Shown: piece by piece, positions 1-8,387 of the stretch
How the letters are laid out: the number at the start of each line of letters is the position of its first letter
Numbering within the stretch: position 1 is the stretch's first letter
From: Umezawaea endophytica
GTDB taxonomy: Bacteria > Actinomycetota > Actinomycetes > Mycobacteriales > Pseudonocardiaceae
DNA length: 64,000 nucleotides
Assembly: GCF_025061645.1 (NCBI RefSeq)
Contig: NZ_JANYMP010000003.1
Span: 304,065 to 368,064, forward strand
Direction: 5' to 3'
Position numbers and translations under genes: made by a program
Notes under the pieces: model-generated
Database searches by the model: none
Told to the model about the DNA's origin: nothing
Seen by the model: only the letters and a program-made list of their open reading frames with translations

Positions 1-1
1 G

Positions 2-133
2 CTGCCCGCGACACCGGTCGGCCGCTACGGGACGGCCGAGGAGATCGCGGGTCTCGTCGCCTACCTGGCGAGCCCGGAGGCCGCGTTCCTCACGGGTGCG
101 ACGATCAACGCCGACGGCGGCTTCTCCACCTGA
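2..133 (+). CDS. SDR family oxidoreductase, C-terminal end (partial)
   Basis: Only the last 43 residues are present; the gene starts outside the window. The segment reads GRYGTAEEIAGLVAYLASP followed by TGATINADGGFST, the typical C-terminal end of classical short-chain dehydrogenases of the 3-oxoacyl-ACP reductase (FabG-like) type. There the P-x-GR-x-GxxEE-IA stretch precedes the last helix, and the xTGxxxxxDGG strand closes the fold. The substrate cannot be told, because the catalytic Ser/Tyr/Lys region is missing. A strong hairpin follows the stop codon immediately. Confidence 0.85.
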   Translation: MPATPVGRYGTAEEIAGLVAYLASPEAAFLTGATINADGGFST

Positions 134-178
134 CCGAAAGCCGGTGCCCGGACGACTCGTCCGGACACCGGCTTTCGG
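134..178. terminator. Bidirectional hairpin terminator
   Basis: CCGAAAGCCGGTG pairs with CACCGGCTTTCGG around a GC-rich loop that can itself extend the stem. It starts at the base after the SDR stop and lies 21 bp from the convergent glycosidase stop, so it probably serves both genes. There is no long T run, as is common in high-GC actinomycetes. Confidence 0.8.
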
Positions 179-199
179 TTCGGGTGGACCTGGAGTCGT

Positions 200-3100
200 C
201 TACTCCGGCTGCGCCACCTCCGCGTCGGTCAGCGCACGGCCGACCACCTCGACGTCGTCGATCGCGCCCTGCCAGAAGTCGACGTTGCGGCCCTCGTACT
301 TGGCCCGGCCGACCGTGAACGCGCCGGTGCTGACGAGCGCCGGTCCGGCAGGCGCGGTCGCGACCTTCACCCCGTCGACGTAGAGCCTGATCTCGTTGCC
401 CGCGCGGACACCGGTCAACTCGTACCAGCGGCCTACCTCCGGCACGACCTCGAACCGCGCCCGGTTGCCGCCGGGCGTGCTGAACAGGAACCCGCCCTGC
501 CCGTACTGCAAGTAGAACGGGTTCTCCCGCTCCCGGCCGTCCTGGCTCACCGCGGTCTGGTAGTTGTCGGGCACCGCGTCCAGCCGCACCCTCGCCGACA
601 CCGTGTAGTCACCGGTGGTGTCGACGACCGGGCCGTAGGTGTCCGCGGACCCGCCGGAGAACCGCACCGCGCCGTCCTCGAACACGGCGCCGGTGGGGGT
701 GAGCGTCAGCGGGTTCTTGCCGCCACTGGAGTCCTTCGCCGTGACTCCCCTGCGCTCGTCGAGGTTCCACTCGCCGCGCCCGGCGTACGGGTAGGGCTTG
801 CCCGCGTTGGCCCCGGCCTCGATCACCCGCCGGTTGATCTCACGGACGGGACCTGGATCGACCTTGATGCGCTTGCGGTCGTAGGTCCACAGGCCGTTCA
901 GCTCGCCCTCCAGGTCGGTGACCTGCGTGTAGATCGACGCGGACAACTCCTGGTGGGCCTGGCCGAGGTAGAACGTGCGGGTGTTGTCGACGTACTTCGC
1001 CGTCAGCGCCGCCTTGTTCGCCGTGCCGCTGTAGATCGCGATCGGGTTGCCCGGCCACTGGTGGCCCGGCGTGCGCAGGGTGAAACCGCCGTGCTCACCG
1101 TCCATCACGACGCGCTTGCCGTCCGGACGGGCCGGGTCGGTGTTGTTGTAGTCGTGGTGGTCGATGACGTCGCCCCTGCCCGAGTCGCCCTTGGAGTCGC
1201 AGCAGTTCACCCCGCTGTGGGCGCTGACGATCCGGCTGGGGTCGGCGGCCTTGACGTCGTCGGCGATCTGCCCGGTGGCGGTGCGGTCCCACTCGCCCCA
1301 GCCCTCGTTGAACACGATCCAGGCGTAGATGGACGGGTGGTTCTGCATCTGCCGCATCATCTCGCGGCTCTCGGTGAGGAAAGCCTGCTGCGCCACGGGG
1401 TTGCTGCCGTTCTCGACGGACACGAAGTCCTGCCACACCAGCAGTCCCAGCCGGTCCGCGTGGTAGTACCAGCGGGCGGGCTCGATCTTGATGTGCTTGC
1501 GGACCGCGTTGAACCCGAGGTCCTTCTGCGCCTTGAGGTCGAACACCAGCGCGTCGTCGCTGGGCGCGGTGTTCAGGCCGTCCGGGTAGAAGCCCTGGTC
1601 CAGTTGCATCAGGTTGAAGATCGGCTGACCGTTGAGGGTGAGCTTCGGCGTGCCGCCGACGTTCGCGATGCCGGTGGAGCGCATGCCGAAGTAGCTCTTG
1701 ACCCGGTCCCCGCCCAGCCTGACCTCCAACTGGTACAGGTACGGGTCGTCCGGCGTCCACAGGTGCGGGTTCGGCACCGGCAGCACCAGGGGCGAGTTCG
1801 CCGGTCCGGTGACCGTGCCGACCTGCCTGCCGCGCGCGTCCTTGGCGACCGCCGTGACGGTGGCGTTCCCGGCGGACTTGGCGGTGATGGCCAGCGTGCT
1901 CGTGGTGAGGTCCGGGGTGGTCTTGATCTCGTCGATCCCCTGGTCCGCCACGGGTTCCATCCACACCGTCTGCCAGATGCCCGACGACGGCGTGTAGAAG
2001 ATGCCACTGGGGTTGCGCGACTGCTTGCCCTTGGGCTGGTACGGGCCGGTGGTGTCGGTGACCGCGACGACGATCTCCTGCTCGTTGCCCCGCTTGAGCG
2101 CGTCGGTGATGTCCGCGCTGAACGCCGTGTAGCCACCGGAGTGCTCGGCGACGAGCTTGCCGTTCACCCACACCTTGGCCTCGTGGTCGACCGCGCCGAA
2201 GTTGAGCTTGAGGCGCTGCCCGTCACCGACGCGCCAGTCGCGCGGGACGGAAACCGTGCGGCGGTAGAACATGTGGTCCTCGTGCCGCTCCAGCCCGGAG
2301 AGCTGCGACTCGATCGGGAACGGCACGATCACCTTCTCCGGCAGCTTCGCGCCGAACGTCGGCTGCTGGCCCGCCTTGGCGGCGGAGAACTCCCACGGCC
2401 CGTTGAGGTTGACCCACTTCTCGCGCTCCAACTGCGGCCTCGGGTACTCCGGCAGCGGGTTGCGCGTGTCGACCTTCTCGCCCCACGGCGTCCTGAGGCG
2501 TTCGACCGAGGTGTTCGTGACGGTGCGCGCGGTCTTCGCGACCTTCTTGCCGTCCACGGCCAACGCGCCCGCGCCGTCGTAGTAGATCCTGATCCGCTGG
2601 CTCTTCAGCACCTCCTCGGCCAACCGGACCGTGACCCGGCCGCGGTTCGCGGTGATCCGCGAGATCGGCATCGGCGTCGCGTCGACCTCGATCCGCAGGT
2701 GGTCCTTCAAGTCGCCGGTGCCCGAGACGCGGCCGTCGAAGTCCGCGGTGAGGGTGCGACCGTTCTCGGAAACGCTCGCCGTGCGCGGCACGACGTCGAA
2801 GTCCGACGGTGGTGTGAACGCGGACAGCGGCACGATCTGCTTCGGGGTGTTCGCGCTGGACCAGCGCAGGAACATGTTGGCGCCGCCGGTGTCCTGGAAC
2901 ATCTCCAGCTTGAAGTCGTACTGGCGTCCCGCGGTCAGCGTGACCGGCGCGCTGGTCTGCTCCCTGTCCCAGTCCGGGACCCAGTGGTCGATGACGGGTT
3001 GGCCGTCGATCAGCACGCGGAACCCGTTGTCACCGATGGCGTGGAACGTGTAGTCGCCGGTCTGCGGCACCGCGATCTGCCCGGTCCAGCGGGCGGTCGT

Positions 3101-3334
3101 GTGCTCGGTGCGCCCCGCGAGGAACCCGAACACCGACGTCAGGTCCGAGTGGTTGACCTCCCAGTCGAGCGTGGTGCCCGCGAGGGTCGCGAAGTCGCGC
3201 GCGCCCGGCGCGGACATGCTGAAGTACTCGCCTTTCAAGCCGTGCACGACCTCGGCGGCTCCCGCGGGTGGTGTACCGGGCGCGACGCCCAGCGCCAGCA
3301 GCAGGGCGACGAGTACGGGGGCGACTCTCCTCAT
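200..3334 (-). CDS. Secreted glycoside hydrolase family 2 protein with PA14 and LamG-like domains
   Basis: A 1044-residue protein with a signal peptide (MRR, then a hydrophobic run ending in AGAAE). Order of parts: PA14 domain (about 30-170, starting GLKGEYFS), a linker/Ig-like region, GH2 sugar-binding jelly roll (about 300-470, NLNGPWEFS and WVNGKLVAEHSGGY), GH2 Ig-like domain, GH2 TIM barrel (about 580-830), and a C-terminal concanavalin/LamG-like domain (about 880-1040). The acid/base Glu is probably in FNEGWGEWD (near 675); the nucleophile may be the Glu of MDGEHGG (near 745). GH2 covers beta-galactosidase, beta-glucuronidase and mannosidase activities, and I cannot choose among them. 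PA14 and LamG suggest binding to a polysaccharide outside the cell. A LacI-type palindrome sits 22 bp upstream of the start. Confidence 0.9.
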   Translation of the reverse strand: MRRVAPVLVALLLALGVAPGTPPAGAAEVVHGLKGEYFSMSAPGARDFATLAGTTLDWEVNHSDLTSVFGFLAGRTEHTTARWTGQIAVPQTGDYTFHAIGDNGFRVLIDGQPVIDHWVPDWDREQTSAPVTLTAGRQYDFKLEMFQDTGGANMFLRWSSANTPKQIVPLSAFTPPSDFDVVPRTASVSENGRTLTADFDGRVSGTGDLKDHLRIEVDATPMPISRITANRGRVTVRLAEEVLKSQRIRIYYDGAGALAVDGKKVAKTARTVTNTSVERLRTPWGEKVDTRNPLPEYPRPQLEREKWVNLNGPWEFSAAKAGQQPTFGAKLPEKVIVPFPIESQLSGLERHEDHMFYRRTVSVPRDWRVGDGQRLKLNFGAVDHEAKVWVNGKLVAEHSGGYTAFSADITDALKRGNEQEIVVAVTDTTGPYQPKGKQSRNPSGIFYTPSSGIWQTVWMEPVADQGIDEIKTTPDLTTSTLAITAKSAGNATVTAVAKDARGRQVGTVTGPANSPLVLPVPNPHLWTPDDPYLYQLEVRLGGDRVKSYFGMRSTGIANVGGTPKLTLNGQPIFNLMQLDQGFYPDGLNTAPSDDALVFDLKAQKDLGFNAVRKHIKIEPARWYYHADRLGLLVWQDFVSVENGSNPVAQQAFLTESREMMRQMQNHPSIYAWIVFNEGWGEWDRTATGQIADDVKAADPSRIVSAHSGVNCCDSKGDSGRGDVIDHHDYNNTDPARPDGKRVVMDGEHGGFTLRTPGHQWPGNPIAIYSGTANKAALTAKYVDNTRTFYLGQAHQELSASIYTQVTDLEGELNGLWTYDRKRIKVDPGPVREINRRVIEAGANAGKPYPYAGRGEWNLDERRGVTAKDSSGGKNPLTLTPTGAVFEDGAVRFSGGSADTYGPVVDTTGDYTVSARVRLDAVPDNYQTAVSQDGRERENPFYLQYGQGGFLFSTPGGNRARFEVVPEVGRWYELTGVRAGNEIRLYVDGVKVATAPAGPALVSTGAFTVGRAKYEGRNVDFWQGAIDDVEVVGRALTDAEVAQPE

Positions 3335-3355
3335 CGGTGAGATTCCCTTCGAGTC

Positions 3356-3367
3356 TACAACGTTGTA
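3356..3367. promoter_or_regulatory. LacI-family-type operator of the GH2 gene
   Basis: TACAACGTTGTA is a perfect 12-bp palindrome with a central CG, 22 bp upstream of the GH2 start. LacI/GalR regulators bind palindromes with a central CG, and sugar hydrolases are often under their control. No LacI gene is visible in the window, so the regulator is unknown. Confidence 0.6.
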
Positions 3368-3485
3368 AAAACCCTCCTCCCCATCAACGCACGTCGATCG
3401 GACTCCTATCTACTGCCGAATGGAGCATCGTCGTCGATCGCGAACGTCCACCGGGCCGATGGCACACCCCGCGCCGGCGTCACGC

Positions 3486-3523
3486 TTGACGCGAATCACT
3501 TCGTGCACTAATAATTCGTGGAC
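3486..3523 (+). promoter_or_regulatory. Promoter with overlapping repeat (OhrR-like operon)
   Basis: TTGACG (3486-3491) and TAATAA (3509-3514) are separated by exactly 17 bp, an unusually good sigma-70-type promoter for this DNA. The -10 box is bracketed by TTCGTGCAC and TTCGTGGAC, a direct repeat with a 15-bp period. Such a site over the -10 box would suit autorepression by the MarR-type regulator encoded downstream; this last step is inference. Confidence 0.6.
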
Positions 3524-3551
3524 AAATGAACTCGACCGAGGAGACCTCGCC

Positions 3552-3779
3552 ATGACGACCACGGAACGCCTCTCACTCGTGACCCCCACCGTCGAGGAGG
3601 GCCGCGACCTCGCCATCAAGCTGGCCCGGAGCACCGTCAAGGCGACGCAGCCCGACGCCGAGGTGCGGGCCAGGCTGCGGCCCGTCTACGCCGAGGACCC
3701 GCTGGCGCTGGTCGCCATCGCCCACGTGGTCGCCGCGGAGTTCGCTACGATCGCGGCGGCCAACGACTACTGGCGCTAG
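3552..3779 (+). CDS. Small protein of unknown function
   Basis: A 75-residue acidic-to-neutral helical protein starting MTTTERLSLVTP and ending AAANDYWR. I recognise no family. A purine-rich GAGGAGA stretch lies about 10 nt before the ATG, and the good promoter at 3486-3514 lies just upstream, so it is very probably expressed. Its stop codon is only 8 bp before the inferred start of the MarR/OhrR-like gene, so the two form an operon. Content is helix-forming with no membrane segment. It may be a small partner or target of the redox regulator, but nothing in the sequence proves that. Confidence 0.6.
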   Translation: MTTTERLSLVTPTVEEGRDLAIKLARSTVKATQPDAEVRARLRPVYAEDPLALVAIAHVVAAEFATIAAANDYWR

Positions 3780-3787
3780 GACCTCCC

Positions 3788-4231
3788 ATCGCACACCGCC
3801 TGCACGACCAGCCCTGCTTCGACCTGTACACGACCGTGCAGGCGATCCAGCGCGCGTACCGGCCGATGCTGGAGCCGCTCGGCCTCACCTACCCGCAGTA
3901 CGTGGTGATGCTGTCGCTGTGGGAGGCCGACGGCGTGAGCGTCGTGGAGTTGGGCCGTAGCACCCGGCTGGACTCGCCGACGCTGACGCCGCTGCTGAAG
4001 CGCCTCCAGGACAAGGGCGTGCTCACCCGCGAGCGGGACGCCTCCGACGAGCGCAGGCTCGTGGTCGCGCTCACCGACGCCGGTCGCGACCTCCAGCGCG
4101 CCGCGGCGGACGTCCCCGAGCGGATGGTGTGCGAGGTGGGTCTGTCCGAAGAGGACTTGACGCTGCTGCACCGCTTGTGCGCGGGCATGCGGTCATCGCT
4201 GGACCGGAACGGTCAGGCCTCGCGGCCCTGA
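3788..4231 (+). CDS. MarR-family regulator, OhrR-like, probable non-ATG start
   Basis: A winged-helix repressor of about 147 residues. The N-terminal stretch HDQPCFDLY followed by AYRPMLEPLGLTYPQYVVM matches OhrR, where the Cys in QLCFxLY senses organic hydroperoxides and Tyr residues in LY and AYRP stabilise its sulfenate. The recognition helix region (DSPTLTPLLKRLQDKG) and wing (DASDERRLVVALT) follow. The first ATG/GTG in frame would cut off the sensor Cys: GTG is at 3830 and no ATG lies upstream. The reading frame carries family-like sequence back to an ATC at 3788 that has AGGA 6 nt upstream. Either ATC is the start codon or a G-to-C error hides an ATG. No ohr peroxiredoxin gene is adjacent. 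Confidence 0.75.
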   Translation: MAHRLHDQPCFDLYTTVQAIQRAYRPMLEPLGLTYPQYVVMLSLWEADGVSVVELGRSTRLDSPTLTPLLKRLQDKGVLTRERDASDERRLVVALTDAGRDLQRAAADVPERMVCEVGLSEEDLTLLHRLCAGMRSSLDRNGQASRP

Positions 4232-4322
4232 GCGACCGGGCCCGACGTGCCGCGGACCGAGGAGTCCGTGACGACGGGCCCTTCCTGCCACCCCGGTGGT
4301 GTGACACCTGTACCGACCGGCG

Positions 4323-5063
4323 TCAGCGGGTGGGTCGCGGCTCCTTGACCTGGCCCTCCAGGACCAGCGAGTCGGTCGTGCTCACGAGGTGCGTGAGCAT
4401 CGCGTCGGCGGCCGCCGCGGCGTCGCCCGCCCGGATCTCGTCGTTGATCCTGCGGTGGTCCTCCAGGGACGCGCCGGGCTGCCCCGTGCGCGTCAGCGAC
4501 GTCGCGGACGTCCGGTCGAGGGCCTGCCGCATGCTCTCCAGCAGACTGATCAGGATCGGGTTGTGCGAGGCCTTCGCGACGCCCAGGTGGAAGCGCCGGT
4601 CGCCCACCAGGCCGGGCTCGCCGGACTCGATCTCCTTCGCCATCTCGTCGAGCGCGGCGTCCAGCTCCGCCAGGTCCTCGGTGGTGGCGTGGAGCGCCGC
4701 GAGCCGCGCGCACTGGGTTTCGAGCGCTTGGCGGGTCTCCCAGATCGCGGGGTGGTCGAGGTGGGTCTCGACGAGTTCGGCGGCCAGCAGCCGGATGACG
4801 TCCTCGGGGCGCCGCACGAGGTAGATGCCGTCGCCGTGGCGCACCTCGACCTCGCCCCGCGCCCGCAGCGAGGTGATCGCCTCACGGATCGAGGACCGGC
4901 CGACCGAGAGCTTGCGCGCGAGTTCCCGCTCCGTCATCAACCGGTCGCCGGGCTGCAACCGGTTGACGTCGATGAACTCCCGCAACCGGTCGGCGACCTG
5001 CTCGTAGAGCGGTCGGCGGTCGACGGGACGGATGGGCGCGCTGCCACGCGTCTCCTCGCTCAT
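4323..5063 (-). CDS. GntR-family (FadR subfamily) transcriptional regulator
   Basis: A 246-residue protein with an N-terminal winged helix (about 15-80: YEQVADRLREFI, TERELARKLSVGRSSIREAI, then VEVRHGDGIYLV) and a C-terminal all-helical FCD ligand domain (about 95-230). The FCD metal-site residues are plausible: D in DEMAKEI-like helices and His in RRFHLGVA, NPIL and EDHRRI. It lies downstream of the nitrilase/GS-like operon on the same strand, separated by 125 bp that contain its own operator-like palindromes. The same core (TGGTC-N-GACCA) recurs before the GS-like gene and the DUF1097 gene. It is therefore the likely repressor of that whole locus, probably released by an organic acid or nitrile-derived ligand. 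Confidence 0.88.
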   Translation of the reverse strand: MSEETRGSAPIRPVDRRPLYEQVADRLREFIDVNRLQPGDRLMTERELARKLSVGRSSIREAITSLRARGEVEVRHGDGIYLVRRPEDVIRLLAAELVETHLDHPAIWETRQALETQCARLAALHATTEDLAELDAALDEMAKEIESGEPGLVGDRRFHLGVAKASHNPILISLLESMRQALDRTSATSLTRTGQPGASLEDHRRINDEIRAGDAAAAADAMLTHLVSTTDSLVLEGQVKEPRPTR

Positions 5064-5094
5064 GACACCCCCACGGCGGCGGAACGACCTCCTC

Positions 5095-5123
5095 GATCAC
5101 CAGGTGATCTGGTGGTCTGATCA
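5095..5123. promoter_or_regulatory. Tandem GntR operator-like palindromes
   Basis: GATCACCAGGTGATC (5095-5109) is a perfect 15-bp palindrome. It is followed by TGGTCTGATCA (5113-5123), which differs by one base from the perfect TGGTCNGACCA sites found elsewhere in the locus. Both lie upstream of the GntR gene, consistent with autoregulation. Confidence 0.65.
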
Positions 5124-5188
5124 TACTCGCCCGCCGTGGTGCCCGGTGGCGTCCGCCGCCTGAGCGGGAGGGCGCCACCGGGGTTCCG

Positions 5189-5869
5189 TCAGCCGGTGCC
5201 GAAGAAGCGCGCGTACAGGCGACCCGCCGCCTCCGCGGCGTCGGGCAGGTGCGCGGCCGTGTCCGCGAGCAGCGTGGCGCGCTCGCCGCCCACCTCCTCG
5301 AGCAGCCGCAGCCGCCGGTCGCTGTCCATCCACCGCACGAGCTGGTCCGACGTGACCTCGGGGTGGAACTGCACCCCGAGGTGCGGCCCCTCGCGGAACG
5401 CCTGGACGCACGTTCCGCCCGCCAGGACCGTCGCCGTCGCGGGGGCGGTGATCTCGTCGCCGTGCCACTCGAACCAGGTCCCGCCGAGGACGTCCGCGTA
5501 CTCCCCGCCGGACGCCTGGACCGGTATCCACCCGCGTTCGACCGTGGCGGCCCTGCGGACGTCACCGCCGAGCAGCCGCGCCAGCAACTGCGCGCCGAAG
5601 CAGATCCCGAGCACCGGGGTGCCCAGCGCGATCGACGCCCGCACGAACTCCCGTTCCGCCGCCAGCCACGGGACGCCGTCGTCGTAGGCGGCTTCGCGGC
5701 TGCCCAGCACGACGAGGGCGCGGTGCCGCCTCGGGGTCGGCAGGACCCCGGTCGACACGTCGACGACCTCCCACGGGAGACCGTTCGCGGTCAGCCAGGC
5801 CCCGAGGTTGCCGGGGCCCGCGTCGACCTGGTGCCGCAGGACGAGCACGACCTCGCGGTGGTCAGCCAC
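5189..5869 (-). CDS. Class I glutamine amidotransferase (GMP synthase-like GATase)
   Basis: A 226-residue stand-alone GATase1 domain. The nucleophile elbow GICFGAQLLARLLGG carries the catalytic Cys near residue 90, and GVQFHPEVTSDQL supplies the His-Glu of the triad. Family members split glutamine, or in some cases gamma-glutamyl amides, to release ammonia. The GTG start overlaps the end of the nitrilase gene by 8 bp, showing co-translation. In an operon with a GS-like enzyme and a nitrilase it may hydrolyse a gamma-glutamylated intermediate, as PuuD does in putrescine breakdown, although PuuD belongs to a different GATase subgroup. That role is inference. Confidence 0.85.
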   Translation of the reverse strand: MADHREVVLVLRHQVDAGPGNLGAWLTANGLPWEVVDVSTGVLPTPRRHRALVVLGSREAAYDDGVPWLAAEREFVRASIALGTPVLGICFGAQLLARLLGGDVRRAATVERGWIPVQASGGEYADVLGGTWFEWHGDEITAPATATVLAGGTCVQAFREGPHLGVQFHPEVTSDQLVRWMDSDRRLRLLEEVGGERATLLADTAAHLPDAAEAAGRLYARFFGTG

Positions 5870-6902
5870 GGGTACCTCCCTCGTCGAGGAACGACACCGC
5901 TTCGCGGCGGGTGCGGTCCACCGCGACGGAGAAGACGTCCGGCCTGCTGTAGTGGCCCGTCGGGTCGAACGTCAGCCGTTCCCGCCCGACGGCCCGCAGG
6001 TCCAGGTCCGCCACGACCAGCCCCTCCTCGCCGACGACGGGCTCCACCACCCACGTCCCGTCGGGTGCCGCGATGCCCGAACCGCCGTCGAACGGCATCT
6101 CCGACGAGTTGTCCCGCAGTTCGTCGAGCAGCGGGAAGTCGCTCGGGACGTCGTCGATCGTGAGGATCCCCGCCGCCGAGACGGCGAACACCCTGCCCTC
6201 CATCGCGGTGAAGCGGGTGATGTCGCGGCTCACGCCGCTCGCGCCCGGCCAGGTCCCGAAGTGGACCTGCTCACCGTCCGCGTAGAGGGCGTGCCTCGCC
6301 TGGGGCATCCAGTTCTCCCAGCAGTTCAGGCCGCCGACCCGCGCCGGGCCGACCACGTGCGTGCGCAGGCCCGCGCCGTCGCCCTGCGCCCACACCAGGC
6401 GCTCGTCGTAGGTGGGGACGAGCTTGCGGTGGTGCCCGACGAGGCCTTCTCGTGGGCTGATGGTGAGCAGGGCGCAGTACACCGAGCCGCTCGCCGGACC
6501 GCGCCCCCGTTCGGTGATCCCGACGAGCAGCGTCACCCCGAGGTCGCCCGCCAGTCCTTCGAGCTCGCGCCGCTCCGGGCCGTCGACCTCCACGGCGGAG
6601 TCGAGGTAGTACGCGTAGCAGTCCTTCTGCGAGTCGTCGTCGAAGTTGGCGCCGTGGGTGCGGGTGAGCCAGAACGGGTAGCCGGACAGGTACGTCTCCG
6701 GGAACGCGAGCACCCGCACCCCTTCCGCGGCGGCCAGGTGGACCGCTTCGGTGAGGCGCTCCATGCGTGCTCCGACGTCGAGCCACGGGCCGCCGAGCTG
6801 CGCGGCGGCCACCGTGGTGGTCGAGCGAGGGTCCGGGTCGGGGAGGCGGGAGGCGGCCAGGACCCGCAGTCCCGGCCGCCCCGCGCCCTCATCGTTGACC
6901 AC
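5862..6902 (-). CDS. Nitrilase (carbon-nitrogen hydrolase superfamily)
   Basis: A 346-residue alpha-beta-beta-alpha hydrolase with the Glu-Lys-Cys triad visible: E69 in FPETYLSGYPFW, K160 in HHRKLVPTYDERLVW, and C194 in NCWENWMP. The CWENxMP signature is characteristic of true nitrilases (nitrile to carboxylic acid plus ammonia) and cyanide-converting relatives rather than amidases. The first 30 residues lack conserved sequence, so translation may begin a little later than the GTG chosen, which lies 1 bp after the GS-like stop. The gene is co-transcribed with the GS-like and GATase genes. The context suggests ammonia release from a nitrile followed by assimilation or gamma-glutamylation. Confidence 0.9.
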   Translation of the reverse strand: MVNDEGAGRPGLRVLAASRLPDPDPRSTTTVAAAQLGGPWLDVGARMERLTEAVHLAAAEGVRVLAFPETYLSGYPFWLTRTHGANFDDDSQKDCYAYYLDSAVEVDGPERRELEGLAGDLGVTLLVGITERGRGPASGSVYCALLTISPREGLVGHHRKLVPTYDERLVWAQGDGAGLRTHVVGPARVGGLNCWENWMPQARHALYADGEQVHFGTWPGASGVSRDITRFTAMEGRVFAVSAAGILTIDDVPSDFPLLDELRDNSSEMPFDGGSGIAAPDGTWVVEPVVGEEGLVVADLDLRAVGRERLTFDPTGHYSRPDVFSVAVDRTRREAVSFLDEGGTRG

Positions 6903-6903
6903 G

Positions 6904-8337
6904 TCAGTAGACCTCGAAGTACTCGCGCTGCTCCCAGTCGGTCACCGCGGCGTTGAACCGGGAGACCTCGTGGCGCTTGATCGTCGAGAGGTAGTCGACG
7001 AAGGGGTCGCCGAGTTCGGCGCGCAGCACGCTGCTGGCGGCGAACAGCTCGACGGCTTCTTGCAGGCTCGCGGGCAGCGACCGGGCCTCGGTCTGGTACG
7101 GCTCGTCGGCCGACGGGCCGGGGTCGAGCTTGTCGCGCAGGCCGTCGCGGCCGCTGATGATCTGCGAGGCGAGGTACAGGTACGGGTTCGCGGCGGGTTC
7201 GCCGACCCTGTTCTCCAGGTGGGTGTTGGTGTCGCCCCGACTGCCCGCGACGCGCACGAGTGCGCCGCGGTTCTCCTCCGCCCACGCGACGCGGTCGGGT
7301 GCGAACGAGTCTGGCCGGTAGCGCTTGTACCCGTTCACGGTCGGGGTGGTGAGTACGGAACTGGCCCTGGCGTGCTCCAGCAGACCCGCCATCCAGTGCC
7401 TGCCCGTGTCGGACAGCAGGTCATCGCCGGTGCCCGCGAACGCGTTGTCCACCTCCGGGCTGCTCAGCGACTGGTGCAGGTGCCAGCCGCTGGAGAAGGC
7501 GTTGGGGAAGGCGGGCCGCGACATGAACGTGGCGTGGTAGCCGTTGCGCCTGCACAGTTGCTTGATCGCGCCGCGCAGCAGGATCGCCGAGTCGGCCGCG
7601 CGCAGGCCGGGCATCGGGTCGAAGGTGAACTCGGTCTGCCCCGGCCCCCACTCGTCCTCGACGGTGGCCAGCGGCAGGCCCAGCGCGACGACGTTGTCCC
7701 GCAGCACGTCCAGGATCCCGGTGATCTCGTCGCCGCGGTTCTCGGTCAGGTACTGGAAGCCGTGGGAGACGGCGCTGACCGAGGGCGGGTCCGGTGGGTA
7801 GCCGCACGACTCGAACTGGAGGCGCGGGTCGTCGAGGCGGGTGATGTAGAACTCCAGTTCGATCCCGGCGACGTAGTCCCACCCGTCCCCCGCGAGCTTG
7901 GCGAGCTGGGCTTGCAGCACGCCGCGCGTGTCGAACGGGACGACCTCGCCGGAGCGGTAGTGCAGGTTGCAGAGCACCCACCCGGTCTTGTCCAGCCACG
8001 GCAGGACGCGGAACGTCGACGGGTCCGGCACCAGGACGCCGTCCGGCAGCCCGGTGAGCCGGGGGTCGCCGAAGCCGTCGGCCGCGAACGGGGGCACCGC
8101 GGGGTTGTTCGTCGTGTCGAAGATCAGCGTCGCGGTCTGGAAGTCCTTGCCGTTGCGCAGCACCGACAGGAAGTGGCCGGTTTCGAGCGTCTTGCCGCGC
8201 AGGATGCCGTGCTGGTCACCCCAACTGACCCTGACCTGGCGCAGGCCGAGTTCCTCCACCCTGGCCGCGACGCGGTCGGCCTCTTCCTGCTGCTCGGCGC
8301 TCCAGAGCTCGTGGCGCTGGATGAACGGTGAACCCAT
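6904..8337 (-). CDS. Glutamine synthetase-like (GlnA3/PuuA-type) ligase
   Basis: A 477-residue GS-fold protein. The catalytic domain shows GIELEFYIT, the ATP/metal region GPGQTEFTF, GWHLHQSL, NGYKRYRPDSFAP and HLENRVGEPAANPYLY. It lacks the adenylylation loop of housekeeping GlnA and resembles the GlnA3/GlnA4/PuuA group, which gamma-glutamylate amines such as polyamines or ethanolamine. The ATG at 8337 is preceded by GAGGAGA, and the N-terminus (FIQRHELWSAEQQ) fits an own start; the open frame continues upstream but is not family-like. The nitrilase GTG follows the stop directly. A perfect TGGTCAGACCA lies 23 bp upstream, so the gene is probably controlled by the local GntR protein. Confidence 0.9.
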   Translation of the reverse strand: MGSPFIQRHELWSAEQQEEADRVAARVEELGLRQVRVSWGDQHGILRGKTLETGHFLSVLRNGKDFQTATLIFDTTNNPAVPPFAADGFGDPRLTGLPDGVLVPDPSTFRVLPWLDKTGWVLCNLHYRSGEVVPFDTRGVLQAQLAKLAGDGWDYVAGIELEFYITRLDDPRLQFESCGYPPDPPSVSAVSHGFQYLTENRGDEITGILDVLRDNVVALGLPLATVEDEWGPGQTEFTFDPMPGLRAADSAILLRGAIKQLCRRNGYHATFMSRPAFPNAFSSGWHLHQSLSSPEVDNAFAGTGDDLLSDTGRHWMAGLLEHARASSVLTTPTVNGYKRYRPDSFAPDRVAWAEENRGALVRVAGSRGDTNTHLENRVGEPAANPYLYLASQIISGRDGLRDKLDPGPSADEPYQTEARSLPASLQEAVELFAASSVLRAELGDPFVDYLSTIKRHEVSRFNAAVTDWEQREYFEVY

Positions 8338-8359
8338 CAACGTCTCCTCATAGGTCAGG

Positions 8360-8370
8360 TGGTCAGACCA
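8360..8370. promoter_or_regulatory. GntR operator TGGTCAGACCA before the GS-like gene
   Basis: A perfect 11-bp palindrome (TGGTC-A-GACCA) between the DUF1097 gene and the GS-like start. Identical or near-identical sites occur at 8927-8951 and 5113-5123, marking one regulon. Confidence 0.7.
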
Positions 8371-8387
8371 ATCTGGGCACAGCGAAA

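Noticed and set aside
953..3340. Long open frame on the plus strand opposite the GH2 gene
   Set aside because: It is an antisense shadow caused by GC-rich codon bias: Arg/Val/Asp-rich, no domain, while the minus strand shows clear PA14/GH2 sequence.
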